This document shows, in pieces, positions 9,313-18,218 of a stretch of 64,000 nucleotides of DNA; within the stretch, counting starts at the first letter, position 1; each line of letters starts with the position of its first letter. The notes under the pieces are model-generated. The model was not told the origin of the DNA, did not search any database, and saw only the letters and a program-made list of their open reading frames with translations. Made by a program: the position numbers and the translations under genes. Origin of the DNA: JAHDHW01 sp965277415 (lineage in GTDB: Bacteria > Bacteroidota > Bacteroidia > Chitinophagales > Saprospiraceae); the NCBI GenBank assembly GCA_965277415.1, contig CBDICS010000005.1, positions 124,001 to 188,000 of the forward strand, in the 5' to 3' direction.

Positions 9313-9397
9313 TTACTTAGAGTCTATTTGAATTTTGTTCGCTTAGGCGAAAAAGATGTTTTTGTAGCCCAGCTAATAATTTTTAAACAGGCTTTTA
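9313..9397. repeat. Intergenic inverted-repeat element, family C, copy 2
   Basis: It contains the same TTCGCTTAGGCGAAAAAGA core and CCCAGCTAAT segment as 801-880, with ends AGAGTCTATTTGAATTT and TTTTTAAACAGGCTTTT. As in copy 1, the right end overlaps the stop codon (9395-9397) of an unrelated minus-strand gene. Confidence 0.65.
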
Positions 9398-10600
9398 ATC
9401 AGAATGATGAACGATCTCAAGAATTTCAATATCCTTATCTAAATTAATAGGGTAGAGGCCGACTTTACTAGAATTAGAAGGCATGGTAGGATCACAAATA
9501 GTATATTGAATGCCTTCGTATTCAAAAGGTTTTCCAACCAATTCAGGCAATTCTACACCAATCGTAATAATATCATCATAAGTATATTGGATGACGATGA
9601 AATTGAGGTCAGTAGTTTCTTTGAGTAAAGAATAAAAAAGAGCACAACGGTCTTCAAAGTCAGAAGAATCTGCCAACATTAATTGATCTGCTGTTAACGG
9701 TTGATCCCTTCTATATTTGACTTGGTCACTTTTATAAGGAAAAGCCTTTCTTGTAAAACTAACAAGTGTTCGGATTTTATCTGTTGGAGATTTATCAATT
9801 AGGTGAGGGTTTAAGGCTTTTTTTAAAGAAGCCATTGTTGTTTGTGAAAGCGGAACCTCTATATAATTCATCGGCAATGTAATAGGAAATCCTTTTAAGA
9901 GTGTTTTTCCCAAGGTATCTACATCTACATTTAAAACAATCTCCTCTTTTTCCATTTTGAATTTATATTCTCTTTCTATGAGCATTGGAGGTAAATCCGG
10001 AAAGTGTTCGATTTTAAATGAAAAGGGTTTATCATTTAATTGTCCAGGTTGATACCTTGGAATCTCAAAATAAATGCCTCTTGTGTTGATGCCATAATAC
10101 ATGGCGGTGAGGTTGACATAGGGACGTTTTTTTATCTTGACAAATGGTGCCTCAAAAACTTTATCCTCTGTCCGCACATATAAAAAGGTAAATTTGTTTT
10201 TACTTGTATATAATCGGGTATCATAACCAGATTTTGTCATGATAAACCAGACAGCTGTTGTTCGAAACATATCTCGTTTGTCGACATAAATTTGGTTAAT
10301 TGCTTTTCGAACCAAATTATAGTAAAACCAATCATTTAGTTTTAAAGCTTCTTTATGTTTTAATAAATCATCCAATAAAAGTTGATAGTCGCTTTCTTCT
10401 AATTTCTTATAAAACCTTTTAATACAGAAGGTACTGGTACAATGTCGATTTTTTTTCAACATTGATGGATCATACCTCAAATCAAGAGAAGTCGAATAGA
10501 ATTGTATACTTGTACTATATATCGGAGCTTTAGCTGTTGAGCTGGCTAAAGAAGGGATAGATATAGCCAATAAAACTAATACAAATTGATAGAGGCGCAT
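9395..10600 (-). CDS. Secreted transglutaminase-fold protein, apparently catalytically degenerate (paralogue 2)
   Basis: This 401-residue protein has a signal peptide (~1-24) and aligns over its whole length with the protein at 7945-9195. Shared blocks include KLNDWFFYNLVRK-like and RRDQPLTA segments and E-L-N-F-I-V-I-Q-Y. At the expected catalytic Cys the sequence is S-D-F-E-D-R (F315). The His segment reads D-D-I-I-T-I-G-V, while I-C-D-P-T-M-P-S-N is kept. The two genes lie in the same direction 199 bp apart and look like a tandem duplication. A family C repeat sits between them. The same aromatic substitution in both copies suggests the loss preceded duplication and that the proteins are maintained for a non-catalytic role. 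Confidence 0.8.
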   Translation of the reverse strand: MRLYQFVLVLLAISIPSLASSTAKAPIYSTSIQFYSTSLDLRYDPSMLKKNRHCTSTFCIKRFYKKLEESDYQLLLDDLLKHKEALKLNDWFYYNLVRKAINQIYVDKRDMFRTTAVWFIMTKSGYDTRLYTSKNKFTFLYVRTEDKVFEAPFVKIKKRPYVNLTAMYYGINTRGIYFEIPRYQPGQLNDKPFSFKIEHFPDLPPMLIEREYKFKMEKEEIVLNVDVDTLGKTLLKGFPITLPMNYIEVPLSQTTMASLKKALNPHLIDKSPTDKIRTLVSFTRKAFPYKSDQVKYRRDQPLTADQLMLADSSDFEDRCALFYSLLKETTDLNFIVIQYTYDDIITIGVELPELVGKPFEYEGIQYTICDPTMPSNSSKVGLYPINLDKDIEILEIVHHSD

Positions 10601-10779
10601 AGAGAGTATCTAATGGGTTTGAAAACTAATAAATGAAAAGAAAATCTGTATTATTGGGTTTGGGTGTATTCTTATTACAGACAAATTTCGAATTCATGAA
10701 TATCCTTTCCAGCTTATTGAAAAGACCATTCATATGGCAGCCTGTACAAGCTATAAATCAAAAAGCAATCCAAGAAATG

Positions 10780-10843
10780 GTATCATTAGTCATAAAGTCA
10801 TCAGTGGGCTCCGACTAACCAATGACTTTATGACCAATGACCA
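10780..10843 (-). terminator. Terminator-like hairpin after the S46 peptidase gene
   Basis: The perfect 13-bp arms GTCATAAAGTCAT (10789-10801) and ATGACTTTATGAC (10822-10834) extend outward with further partial pairing (TGGT and ACCA). The hairpin lies just beyond the stop codon at 10850 of the minus-strand peptidase gene. Confidence 0.6.
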
Positions 10844-10849
10844 AGCGAT

Positions 10850-13033
10850 CTATTCAGCTTTAGGGTGAACAAGTGTCATTTCATCTATCAAACGCTTCGC
10901 CCCTGCATATTTGTCAATTATAAAAAGAACATATCGAATATCAACCATAATATTCCGACAGATTGAAGCATCATAATTATAATCACTCATTGTCCCTTCC
11001 CAAGCACGATCGAAGTTTAACCCAATTAAATTTCCATGTGCATCTATAGCCGGACTTCCTGAATTACCACCTGTAGTATGATTTGTCCCGATAAAACAAA
11101 CAGGGACTTTTCCATTTTTATCAGCGTATTGACCATAATCTTTTAAATTATAAAGTTTACGCAATCGAGCAGGTACATGAAATTCGTAGTCTCCTTCCAC
11201 ATGTTTTTCAATGATGCCATCTAGGTAAGTAACTGGCGTATATTGGACAGCATCTCTTGGTGTATAACCATCGACTTTTCCATAAGTGACTCGCATTGTA
11301 CTGTTGGCATCAGGATAAAATGGTTTGTTAGGGAAAACCTCCATGAGTGCTTTCATATAATAGCGCTGATTTTTGTCAATATCTGCTTTGATACTGCTGT
11401 ATTGGCTAGCTATATTTTCATTATAAACATTAGCCAATTCTTTAGAAAACTGAAAAAGAGGATCGGCTTTTAATTGGGTGATAGCTGTTTTAGGATTTTG
11501 ATCTAAGATAGCGTAAAGTTGCTCCTTACTTGTAAATTTTGAATTTTTAAATAAGTAGCTGGACATTTTGTTATAATCATCCGTTTTGAGTCTAGATAGC
11601 AATGCCGTAATAGGACTGTTAATCCCCATTTGTGCATTTTTATCATAAGTTTCCATCAATGCAGCCAATACTTTTTGATCAATTTCTGGGCGATAATTTT
11701 TATAAAAACCATTAAAATAGCGATCAATTAAAATTGCTTTATATTTATTATAAGCATCTTCTCCATTATTATCATAACGATCAACGAGTCGCCGCAAATA
11801 ATTAGCGCCACGCATTATTTCAATATTCCTATTCACGATCTCATCATAATAGTCTTTCATCAATGCATAATCTTGAATATCAGCATATTGTTTTTTGAAA
11901 TCACTTAGGATATTTCCATATTTCTTTTTTAGTTTTCTTTTAGCATTTACTTTTGACATAAAGTCTTTTTCAAGTTGATGCTTTTTTCCAATTCCATCAG
12001 TTGCTTTTATTCCTTGACTCTCTCCGATCCACTTTTTCCAATAATTGGCAATTCTAGCAAATTTTGAAGCGTATTGAATCTTTACAGCCGGATCATTACG
12101 CATTGCTGCATCGACAATTTTTAATGCTTGATCTCTAATCGCAATTTTCGCAGGATTAAGGACATCTACGATTTGTGAAATTGCATCTGATGGCAAGTAT
12201 TCATTTGTTCTTCCCGGAAATCCAAAAACCAAAGTAAAGTCGTCAGGAGCAACACCATCAAGGGAGACAGGTAAATGATGTTTAGGCTGATACGGAACAT
12301 TGTCTTCGGAATATTCAGCAGGTTCATTATTGGCATTGGCATAGATTCTAAACAAAGAGAAATCTCCGGTATGTCTTGGCCAAACCCAATTATCTGTATC
12401 AGAACCAAACTTTCCAATCATTTCTGGAGGCGCACCTACTAATCTTACATCTGGATAAGTAACCGTCGTGATGGAAAAATATTGATTGCCTTTAAAAAAT
12501 GGTTTAACCTCAAGTTCTTCAAACTTATTGAGTGGCATTCGGTTTTTCAATCCTTCAATATTCTTACTGATGACAGATTGACGTTTCTCCTCGTCCATAT
12601 CATCATTGACTCCTGCAAGTACGACTGATGTTACATCGTCAATTTTTACGATGAATTTTGCGAAAAGTCCAGGGTTCTTAAGTTCATGCTTATAACTTGC
12701 TGCCCAGAAACCATCTTTGATATAATTTCTTTCTAGTGTAGTATGCGCCTGAATCTGTCCATAACCACAATGATGATTAGTCAGAAGAAGCCCTTTATCA
12801 GAAATAACCTCTGCTGTGCAGAATCCTCCAAAATGAACAATAGCGTCCTTCAAACTGCCTTTATTAACACTATAAATATCTTCTGCAGTCATTCTCATGC
12901 CCATACCTTGCATTTCTGCTTCATTGAGCGATTTTAGAAAAATAGGCAACCACATTCCCTCTCCTGCAAAACTGGCGGAAGTGATTGAAATACTAATTAG
13001 TAAAACAAGTAATGTTCTTATTATTTTTTTCAT
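10850..13033 (-). CDS. dpp11: S46-family dipeptidyl-peptidase (DPP11-like)
   Basis: I take the start at the ATG at 13033, which gives 727 residues, because MKKIIRTLLVLLISISITSA is a good signal peptide. An upstream in-frame ATG at 13105 would bury it. The S46 triad is visible. His is in L-L-T-N-H-H-C-G-Y. Asp is around D-T-D-N-W-V-W-P-R-H-T-G-D-F. Ser is in T-G-G-N-S-G-S-P. After the serine, L-N-F-D-R-A-W-E-G carries Arg where Porphyromonas DPP11 has Arg673 (DPP7 has Gly). This predicts cleavage of dipeptides after acidic P1 residues, Asp or Glu. The enzyme would act in the periplasm to feed peptide uptake. The length (~720) is normal. It is divergent from the bestrophin gene. Confidence 0.9.
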   Translation of the reverse strand: MKKIIRTLLVLLISISITSASFAGEGMWLPIFLKSLNEAEMQGMGMRMTAEDIYSVNKGSLKDAIVHFGGFCTAEVISDKGLLLTNHHCGYGQIQAHTTLERNYIKDGFWAASYKHELKNPGLFAKFIVKIDDVTSVVLAGVNDDMDEEKRQSVISKNIEGLKNRMPLNKFEELEVKPFFKGNQYFSITTVTYPDVRLVGAPPEMIGKFGSDTDNWVWPRHTGDFSLFRIYANANNEPAEYSEDNVPYQPKHHLPVSLDGVAPDDFTLVFGFPGRTNEYLPSDAISQIVDVLNPAKIAIRDQALKIVDAAMRNDPAVKIQYASKFARIANYWKKWIGESQGIKATDGIGKKHQLEKDFMSKVNAKRKLKKKYGNILSDFKKQYADIQDYALMKDYYDEIVNRNIEIMRGANYLRRLVDRYDNNGEDAYNKYKAILIDRYFNGFYKNYRPEIDQKVLAALMETYDKNAQMGINSPITALLSRLKTDDYNKMSSYLFKNSKFTSKEQLYAILDQNPKTAITQLKADPLFQFSKELANVYNENIASQYSSIKADIDKNQRYYMKALMEVFPNKPFYPDANSTMRVTYGKVDGYTPRDAVQYTPVTYLDGIIEKHVEGDYEFHVPARLRKLYNLKDYGQYADKNGKVPVCFIGTNHTTGGNSGSPAIDAHGNLIGLNFDRAWEGTMSDYNYDASICRNIMVDIRYVLFIIDKYAGAKRLIDEMTLVHPKAE

Positions 13034-13293
13034 TGTATAAGGTTTAATTTGCTTTTCATTGATTAATGTTTTTAGGACGGAGTACCAACAAAGAAGGTAC
13101 AACATGTTTAAAACAAACTTTAAGTAAGCTCTATTATTGAAAATTGGCCAATCAAAAAGTTATGATCCATTTGGTCACCTAAAATTAATAAAAAGATTAG
13201 GACAAGTTGGAATAAACTAATTACTTTCGCATGTTAAATGAGCGTTCATGTTTTTTAATGAATTTGTTCAAAAAATAAAATCCACTATCATAA

Positions 13294-14316
13294 ATGTATA
13301 CACGTCGTAATATTAGATTGAATTTAATTGCAAAATTTGCCTGGAGAAATATATTGGCTTTTACTATTTGGACCACCTTAATTACTTGGGTGTATCATTA
13401 CTTTGATCACCATGATATTAATATCAGTATCCCTTTCTTACCGCTTAGTACGATAGGTATAGCTGTTGCTTTTTATATCGGTTTTAAGAATAATGCATCT
13501 TATGACCGATTTTGGGAAGGGCGAAAGATCTGGGGAGGTATTGTAAATTACAGTAGAACTTGGGGGAATCAGGTGACTAATTTTGTAACGAATCGGCATG
13601 CAACGACTAAACTTTCTAAAGAAGCACTGCATGAAGTACATCAGGGCTTGATATATCGGCATATTGCTTGGTTAAATGCTTTGCGTTTACACCTCCGTCA
13701 GCCTTCTTCTTTTAGTATAAAACACAATAAAGCGGTTTCCAAAATGTTGACTGAAGGGACCAGTGAAAGAAGACATTGGGATGAGGAAGTAGGTGCGTAT
13801 ATGGGCCAAAAAGAGTATTGTGAATTGATTGAAAAGAAAAATACCCCTACCCAGATTATTAGGAAGCAAGGCGAAGAGCTTAGAGAAATGATGGAGACAT
13901 CTGGTCTTATTGATGATTTTCGACATATGGAAATGATGCGGGTATTAGAAGAGTTTTATAACCTTCAAGGAAAATGTGAACGAATCAAGAATACCCCCTT
14001 CCCAAGGCAATATGCTTTTTTTAGCAAAATATTTACTTGGGTTTTTATTTTATTGTTACCATTTGGAATGGTTCGGGAATTCGATTCAATGGGGCATAGC
14101 TTTATGTGGTTGACTGTACCTTTTTGTGTATTGATCTCATGGGTGTTTATTACCATGGAAATAGTAGGAGATAATAGCGAAGATCCGTTTGAAGGATTTA
14201 TCAATGATGTACCTATGACTGCTTTATGTCGAACTATAGAAATAGATCTGCGTGAAATGCTAGGAGAAACAGACTTACCTCCAGGCATAAAACCAGAACA
14301 TGATATTTTATTGTAG
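13294..14316 (+). CDS. Bestrophin-family anion channel
   Basis: This 340-residue membrane protein matches the bacterial bestrophin/UPF0187 (YneE) family. A first hydrophobic segment lies at ~20-40 and a second at ~48-68, followed by the characteristic N-N-A-S-Y-D-R-F-W-E-G-R-K-I-W-G. Two further membrane segments lie at ~245-262 and ~270-292, followed by the conserved acidic E-D-P-F-E. Family members form pentameric channels, chloride-conducting in animals and cation-conducting in at least one bacterial homologue, so ion selectivity is not assigned. The gene stands alone: divergent from the S46 peptidase and convergent with the acyl-CoA ligase. Confidence 0.9.
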   Translation: MYTRRNIRLNLIAKFAWRNILAFTIWTTLITWVYHYFDHHDINISIPFLPLSTIGIAVAFYIGFKNNASYDRFWEGRKIWGGIVNYSRTWGNQVTNFVTNRHATTKLSKEALHEVHQGLIYRHIAWLNALRLHLRQPSSFSIKHNKAVSKMLTEGTSERRHWDEEVGAYMGQKEYCELIEKKNTPTQIIRKQGEELREMMETSGLIDDFRHMEMMRVLEEFYNLQGKCERIKNTPFPRQYAFFSKIFTWVFILLLPFGMVREFDSMGHSFMWLTVPFCVLISWVFITMEIVGDNSEDPFEGFINDVPMTALCRTIEIDLREMLGETDLPPGIKPEHDILL

Positions 14317-14425
14317 CTTATTGTTTTCGTTCTTTGATAAATCCCGTGGACAACATGAATCATCCCGATTTTTTAAAAATCTATAAAACAGCGTCTTTCA
14401 GCGTCAAATAAGGATAAGGGAGGAA

Positions 14426-15982
14426 TCATTTTTGCTCTCGCTTTCGCAATTCCTTTTTCAATATTTTTCCAGTGGCAGACATTGGTAAAGCATCCATGAT
14501 TTCTATAGTTCTAGGATATTTATACGCTGCAATATGTTCTTTTGTAAAATCAATCAATTCCGTTTCTGAAACAGAAGTACCCTCCTTTAAAACCACACAA
14601 GCTTTGATTTCTTCCCCTAACTGTTCATTAGCAATGCCATAGACAGCAACTAAAGAAACGCAAGAGTGCTTCATCATCACTTCTTCCACTTCTCTTGGAT
14701 AAACATTGAGCCCGCCGCGGATGATCATATCTTTCGTACGGTCTACTATATAAAAGAATCCATCTTCATCTTTGACTGCGACATCACCAGAATGCATCCA
14801 ACCTCCTCTTAATGTCACTTCATTAGCTTCAGGGCGTTGAAAATAACCTTTCATAACATTTGGCCCTCGATATAGTAATTCTCCTTTTTCTCCAACTGCG
14901 ACTTCATTATCATGTTCATCAACTATTTTTACTTCTACACCCCAAACAGGCGTTCCTATTGATCCGGGTTTTCGACCTACTGCTTTTTGATTAAAAGTAA
15001 CAACAGGAGAACCTTCAGACATGCCATAACCTTCATAAATCATTGCCCCAAAACGCGCTTCAAAATCCTCTAAGACTTTGACCGGTAAGGAAGCCCCACC
15101 GGATACACATGTTCTTAGTTTTGAAGCTATAGCTTCATAGTCAAACTTATCTTCAGTATAATTTAAAAGTCCCCAGTACATGGTGGGTACGCCTGCGAAG
15201 ACAGTCACTTGATGTTTGTCCATTAGACTAAAGACTGCTTCTGCATCAAATCTGGGCAATAAAATATTTGAAGTACCCCGATACACTCCAGCATTCATGA
15301 GTACGGTCATCGCAAATATATGGAACAGTGGTAAGACGATCAATTGAGTATCTTCAGAACTAAGCTCAAAAAGATCAGCAGATACGATTGCGTTTGTCAA
15401 GAGGTTGGAATGAGTGAGCTCTGCACCTTTGGGTCTTCCTGTAGTCCCTGAGGTATAAATAATGACAGCTGTATCATCAGCACCTGTTTGTACTGTTTCA
15501 CAAAAAGGAGATTGGCCAGACATCAAATGACCAAGCGTCTTGATCCCTTCAATAGCTGAAGGCATATCAGGCTTGGGCATTATCATATAGAAGTGTTCAC
15601 ATTCAGGAATTTCCTGAAACCCTGCATAACCCATTTGTCCCATCGGCAAATCTTCCGTACCTACAAAACAAAAGTAAGCTTTAGCATGACTATCTGCGAG
15701 GTGATATGCAATTTCGTCTTTTTTCAAGAGTACACTCAAAGGGACTACTGTGGCTCCAGCTTTTAAAATACCAAAATAAATAATTGGGAAATAAGGTAAA
15801 TTGAAACAACTCAAGGCTACTTTATCACCATTTTGAATGCCACTATTTATTAAGCCATTGGCAACCTGATTTGCAGCACCATTAATCTGAGCGTAATTTA
15901 GAACGGTATCCATGAAGGTAAAGGCAGACTTTGTAGGATATCTTCGTGCAGTATCTTCGAGAAGTACAGATAGGTTTAACAT
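14426..15982 (-). CDS. Long-chain fatty acid-CoA ligase (AMP-forming)
   Basis: This 518-residue member of the ANL superfamily activates a carboxylic acid to the acyl-adenylate and then the CoA thioester. Visible motifs are the P-loop I-I-Y-T-S-G-T-T-G-R-P-K-G (~170-182), Y-G-M-S-E-G-S-P-V-V, the adenylate-binding G-W-M-H-S-G-D-V, the hinge D-R-T-K-D-M-I-I-R-G-G-L-N-V-Y-P-R-E-V-E, and the C-terminal catalytic lysine in M-S-A-T-G-K-I-L-K-K-E-L. The length fits medium- to long-chain acyl-CoA synthetases, though the exact substrate cannot be read from sequence. No signal peptide is present, so it acts at the cytoplasm or inner membrane. It stands alone, likely for fatty-acid degradation or lipid recycling. 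Confidence 0.92.
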   Translation of the reverse strand: MLNLSVLLEDTARRYPTKSAFTFMDTVLNYAQINGAANQVANGLINSGIQNGDKVALSCFNLPYFPIIYFGILKAGATVVPLSVLLKKDEIAYHLADSHAKAYFCFVGTEDLPMGQMGYAGFQEIPECEHFYMIMPKPDMPSAIEGIKTLGHLMSGQSPFCETVQTGADDTAVIIYTSGTTGRPKGAELTHSNLLTNAIVSADLFELSSEDTQLIVLPLFHIFAMTVLMNAGVYRGTSNILLPRFDAEAVFSLMDKHQVTVFAGVPTMYWGLLNYTEDKFDYEAIASKLRTCVSGGASLPVKVLEDFEARFGAMIYEGYGMSEGSPVVTFNQKAVGRKPGSIGTPVWGVEVKIVDEHDNEVAVGEKGELLYRGPNVMKGYFQRPEANEVTLRGGWMHSGDVAVKDEDGFFYIVDRTKDMIIRGGLNVYPREVEEVMMKHSCVSLVAVYGIANEQLGEEIKACVVLKEGTSVSETELIDFTKEHIAAYKYPRTIEIMDALPMSATGKILKKELRKREQK

Positions 15983-16084
15983 GCTTTGTAAGTTTCTTTG
16001 ATTAGTAATTCCTTGCTTAGAATGGGGAACTTAAATGTAGTACTTTTTAAGAAAAGATTTGTTCATAAATGGCTGCTTATTCGA

Positions 16085-16266
16085 GGAACAGATATTTTTC
16101 TTCAAGACAAGGCTTTAAAATCGACGCATATAGTACTACTTGAAGTTTTTGAAAGGAAGTATTGACTTATACTGACATTGAAAAGGTTTGGGAAAATTCC
16201 AAACCATTTCGCGCCAGGTATAATAAATCATTTCGTAGCTTATCAAGCTATGTTTGAAAAAATTCA
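16085..16266. repeat. Intergenic repeat, family D, copy 2 (carries an extra segment)
   Basis: It shares GAACAGATATTTT, CAAGACAAGGCTTTAAAATC, GGAAGTATTGA and TTTCGTAGCTTATCAAGCTA with copy 1 at 7816-7946. About 55-60 extra bases, containing the hairpin GGTTTGG...CCAAACC, are inserted between the GTATTGA and TTTCGTAG blocks. The whole 15983-16708 spacer contains no gene. Confidence 0.55.
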
Positions 16267-16512
16267 AAGTATAAGTAGCCGTAAAGAATTATGTTAATAA
16301 TATTTGATGAGTCGAAAAATGATAAGTGTTTGACTGAAAGGAAATAACGTTCGTTTTTTGGCTCTATCTCAAAAAAATATTATTAATATAATTTAGGCCA
16401 ATTACTTAAAAACAAATACTATCTCTTTTCCAACGAATTCTTAATCAAAGCCTCCATCTAATCTTTTGTCTCGATTATATCTACTAAATCCCCGCATCTT
16501 GTGAGTGAAATA

Positions 16513-16675
16513 AGAGCTTGTTTAAATTTGCATGATTGAGCGAAAGTGAGCAAATTTTGTTCTGAATGAGGCAAGTTTTGCAGTCGGATGCGGGCAATCC
16601 GGCGAAAAAATTAACGAAATGCAGGAGAAAATTTGCCGCTTGTAGCCGATTAATGGGATTTTAAATAAACTCTAA
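16513..16675. repeat. Intergenic inverted-repeat element, family C, long form
   Basis: The ends AGAGCTTGTTTAAATTT and ATTTTAAATAAACTCT are imperfect inverted repeats related to the ends at 801-880. The interior (~160 bp) is different and less AT-rich, with GTCGGATGCGGGCAATCCGG. It ends just upstream of the DUF1573/SH3 lipoprotein gene. Confidence 0.5.
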
Positions 16676-16708
16676 GAATTGATAATAATAACTTCTAAAA
16701 TAAAAGTC

Positions 16709-17404
16709 ATGAAAATTACATCATTTATTATTTGCCTACTTTTCTTAGTTAGCTGTAAAAAACAGGTTACCTCTGATCAGCAAGTAAACCTGATTGCAAA
16801 ACCATTCTCTAATGAAAAAGACAATCCGCTTTATGCACAAATTGGATTTGAAAACAGAATCTTGGATTTAGGTAAGATCGTTTCATTTGATAATAATCCA
16901 ATTATTCATTTCACCAATGAAGGCGATACTACTTTAATTATCAATGAGGTTTACACCTTAAATGATCGACTTGAGGTATTAGGATTTACCTTCGAAATTG
17001 CTCCAGGGGAAGAAGGTAAGATTAGATTGCGAATAGATAAAGATATTGAACACCAGGCGTATAGCGATTACATTTTTGTACGAACGAATAATAATAATAA
17101 TAATAAGCCATCTCTAGCTCGCTTAGAATTGAAATATGAACTGTCTGATAATTTAGAAATTGGTGGCGAATTTGTTGAAGAAGGCGACCGAATCAATGTA
17201 AGAATGTTTCCATCTCTGGAAGCTACGGTATTATTTGGTTTAGAAACAGGAGATTCTGTCACTTGCACAGGAGCCATGCACAAAGATTATGTTGCAGATT
17301 TTGATTCTGACCTTTGGTACTATGTTGATTATAATGGTCGCAAAGGCTGGGTACTGAGTACTTTGACAAAATTTAAAAAAACTAAAACAGTTGCTTTGAA
17401 ATAA
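16709..17404 (+). CDS. Lipoprotein with DUF1573-like and bacterial SH3 domains
   Basis: I choose the ATG at 16709 rather than the upstream TTG because it opens a lipoprotein signal, MKITSFIICLLFLVSC, with lipidated Cys at residue 16. The next ~110 residues resemble a DUF1573/Ig-like fold (ILDLGKIVSFDN ... FTNEGDTTLIINEVYTL). Residues ~160-225 look like an SH3 domain (VRMFPSLEATVLFGLETGDSV ... W-Y-Y-V-D-Y-N-G-R-K-G-W-V). Such proteins are envelope-located and probably bind cell-wall or protein ligands; the role is not known. An (AAT)n microsatellite encodes a six-Asn run between the domains. IS630 has inserted 137 bp downstream. Confidence 0.78.
   Translation: MKITSFIICLLFLVSCKKQVTSDQQVNLIAKPFSNEKDNPLYAQIGFENRILDLGKIVSFDNNPIIHFTNEGDTTLIINEVYTLNDRLEVLGFTFEIAPGEEGKIRLRIDKDIEHQAYSDYIFVRTNNNNNNKPSLARLELKYELSDNLEIGGEFVEEGDRINVRMFPSLEATVLFGLETGDSVTCTGAMHKDYVADFDSDLWYYVDYNGRKGWVLSTLTKFKKTKTVALK
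17087..17106 (+). repeat. In-frame AAT microsatellite
   Basis: About six tandem AAT units lie inside the lipoprotein gene and encode consecutive asparagines (R-T-N-N-N-N-N-N-K). Length changes by whole units would keep the reading frame. Confidence 0.8.
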
Positions 17405-17493
17405 CAGGTTTTCTTTCTCTCATTGAAGTTGATTAAGAATGTGTTCTGAGATGAGTTGTAAGTCATTGATTTCTAAGACGAGGCTTATTTTCT

Positions 17494-17517
17494 TTTACGT
17501 AGCCTGAGCTACGTAAA
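17494..17517. terminator. Perfect hairpin after the lipoprotein gene
   Basis: The arms TTTACGTAGC and GCTACGTAAA (10 bp, perfect) surround the loop CTGA. The hairpin sits between the lipoprotein stop (17404) and the IS630 left end. It belongs to a family D repeat fragment (GACGAGGCTT ... GAAGTATT) and may act as a terminator. Confidence 0.45.
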
Positions 17518-17556
17518 TTAAAATAGCTGAAGTATTTAGTACATCGTGTAAAAAGT

Positions 17557-18180
17557 TTATTCGTATTTTGAATTTAGCGAATTTACCTCAGAATACCTCC
17601 TGTTGAGTTTTTTACGAGCTTGTTCTTGAGTAAATTGCCAATTTATTTTGATGCCCTTTAGGGAACGTTCTTTGAAAAATGTCAACACTTCGGATTCGAG
17701 TTTTTTCATACATGGAATTCTTCGATTTAAACATTGTCGCGATAAAGCGGAGAATTCTATTTCGATCATGTTAAGCCAAGAAGCACTCTTGGGAGTAAAA
17801 ATGAATTCTATTTTCTTAGTGAGACTTGCTGCTACTTCAGCTTCAAACTCTTGATAAAAGGAATCGTATCCATGGGTATTTAAATTATCTAAAACAATCT
17901 TTATCTTTTTAGCATTTGGATATAATTCACAAAGTTCTTTCATAAATAGAGCAAACTCTTTCTTCCTTCGCTGCTTTTTAACATGTGCAAACCTTTGGCC
18001 TGTTAAAGGTTCAATCGCTGCTAAAACACAGCAAGAACCATGTTTAGAATAAATGTAATTTTCTTTCGCTACTTGCCCTGGTTTCATTGCCAAACCTTCA
18101 ATTTTGTCTCCTATTAAAAAGCAGGGACGTTCATCGAAGCACACCACAGGGTAGTTTGCATCATATGGTAGTAAATACAA
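17557..18180 (-). CDS. IS630 transposase, DDE catalytic part (ORF B)
   Basis: This is the 207-residue open segment from its first ATG. The real catalytic domain begins earlier by frameshift, from the run at 18267-18273 onward, reading K-K-N-E-L-Q-P-H-R-K-R-Q-W-C-I. The DDE triad is visible: D in V-V-C-F-D-E-R-P, D in I-V-L-D-N-L-N-T-H-G, and E in A-S-W-L-N-M-I-E-I-E-F-S. These are the standard IS630/Tc1-like motifs. It would cut and join transposon ends at TA sites. Expression as a fusion to ORF A needs a -1 shift, so this segment is unlikely to be translated alone. Confidence 0.88.
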   Translation of the reverse strand: MYLLPYDANYPVVCFDERPCFLIGDKIEGLAMKPGQVAKENYIYSKHGSCCVLAAIEPLTGQRFAHVKKQRRKKEFALFMKELCELYPNAKKIKIVLDNLNTHGYDSFYQEFEAEVAASLTKKIEFIFTPKSASWLNMIEIEFSALSRQCLNRRIPCMKKLESEVLTFFKERSLKGIKINWQFTQEQARKKLNRRYSEVNSLNSKYE

Positions 18181-18218
18181 ACGAAGAATAATCTCTAGTC
18201 GAGCTAAAAACCTTGCAG

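Noticed and set aside
10633..10818. 61-residue plus-strand ORF between the second transglutaminase-fold gene and the S46 peptidase
   Set aside because: Its C-terminal part is formed by a terminator hairpin, no domain or signal is convincing, and no terminator or partner supports it.
13034..13105. Longer start for the S46 peptidase at the ATG at 13105
   Set aside because: It would place 24 extra residues before a normal signal peptide; the ATG at 13033 fits much better.
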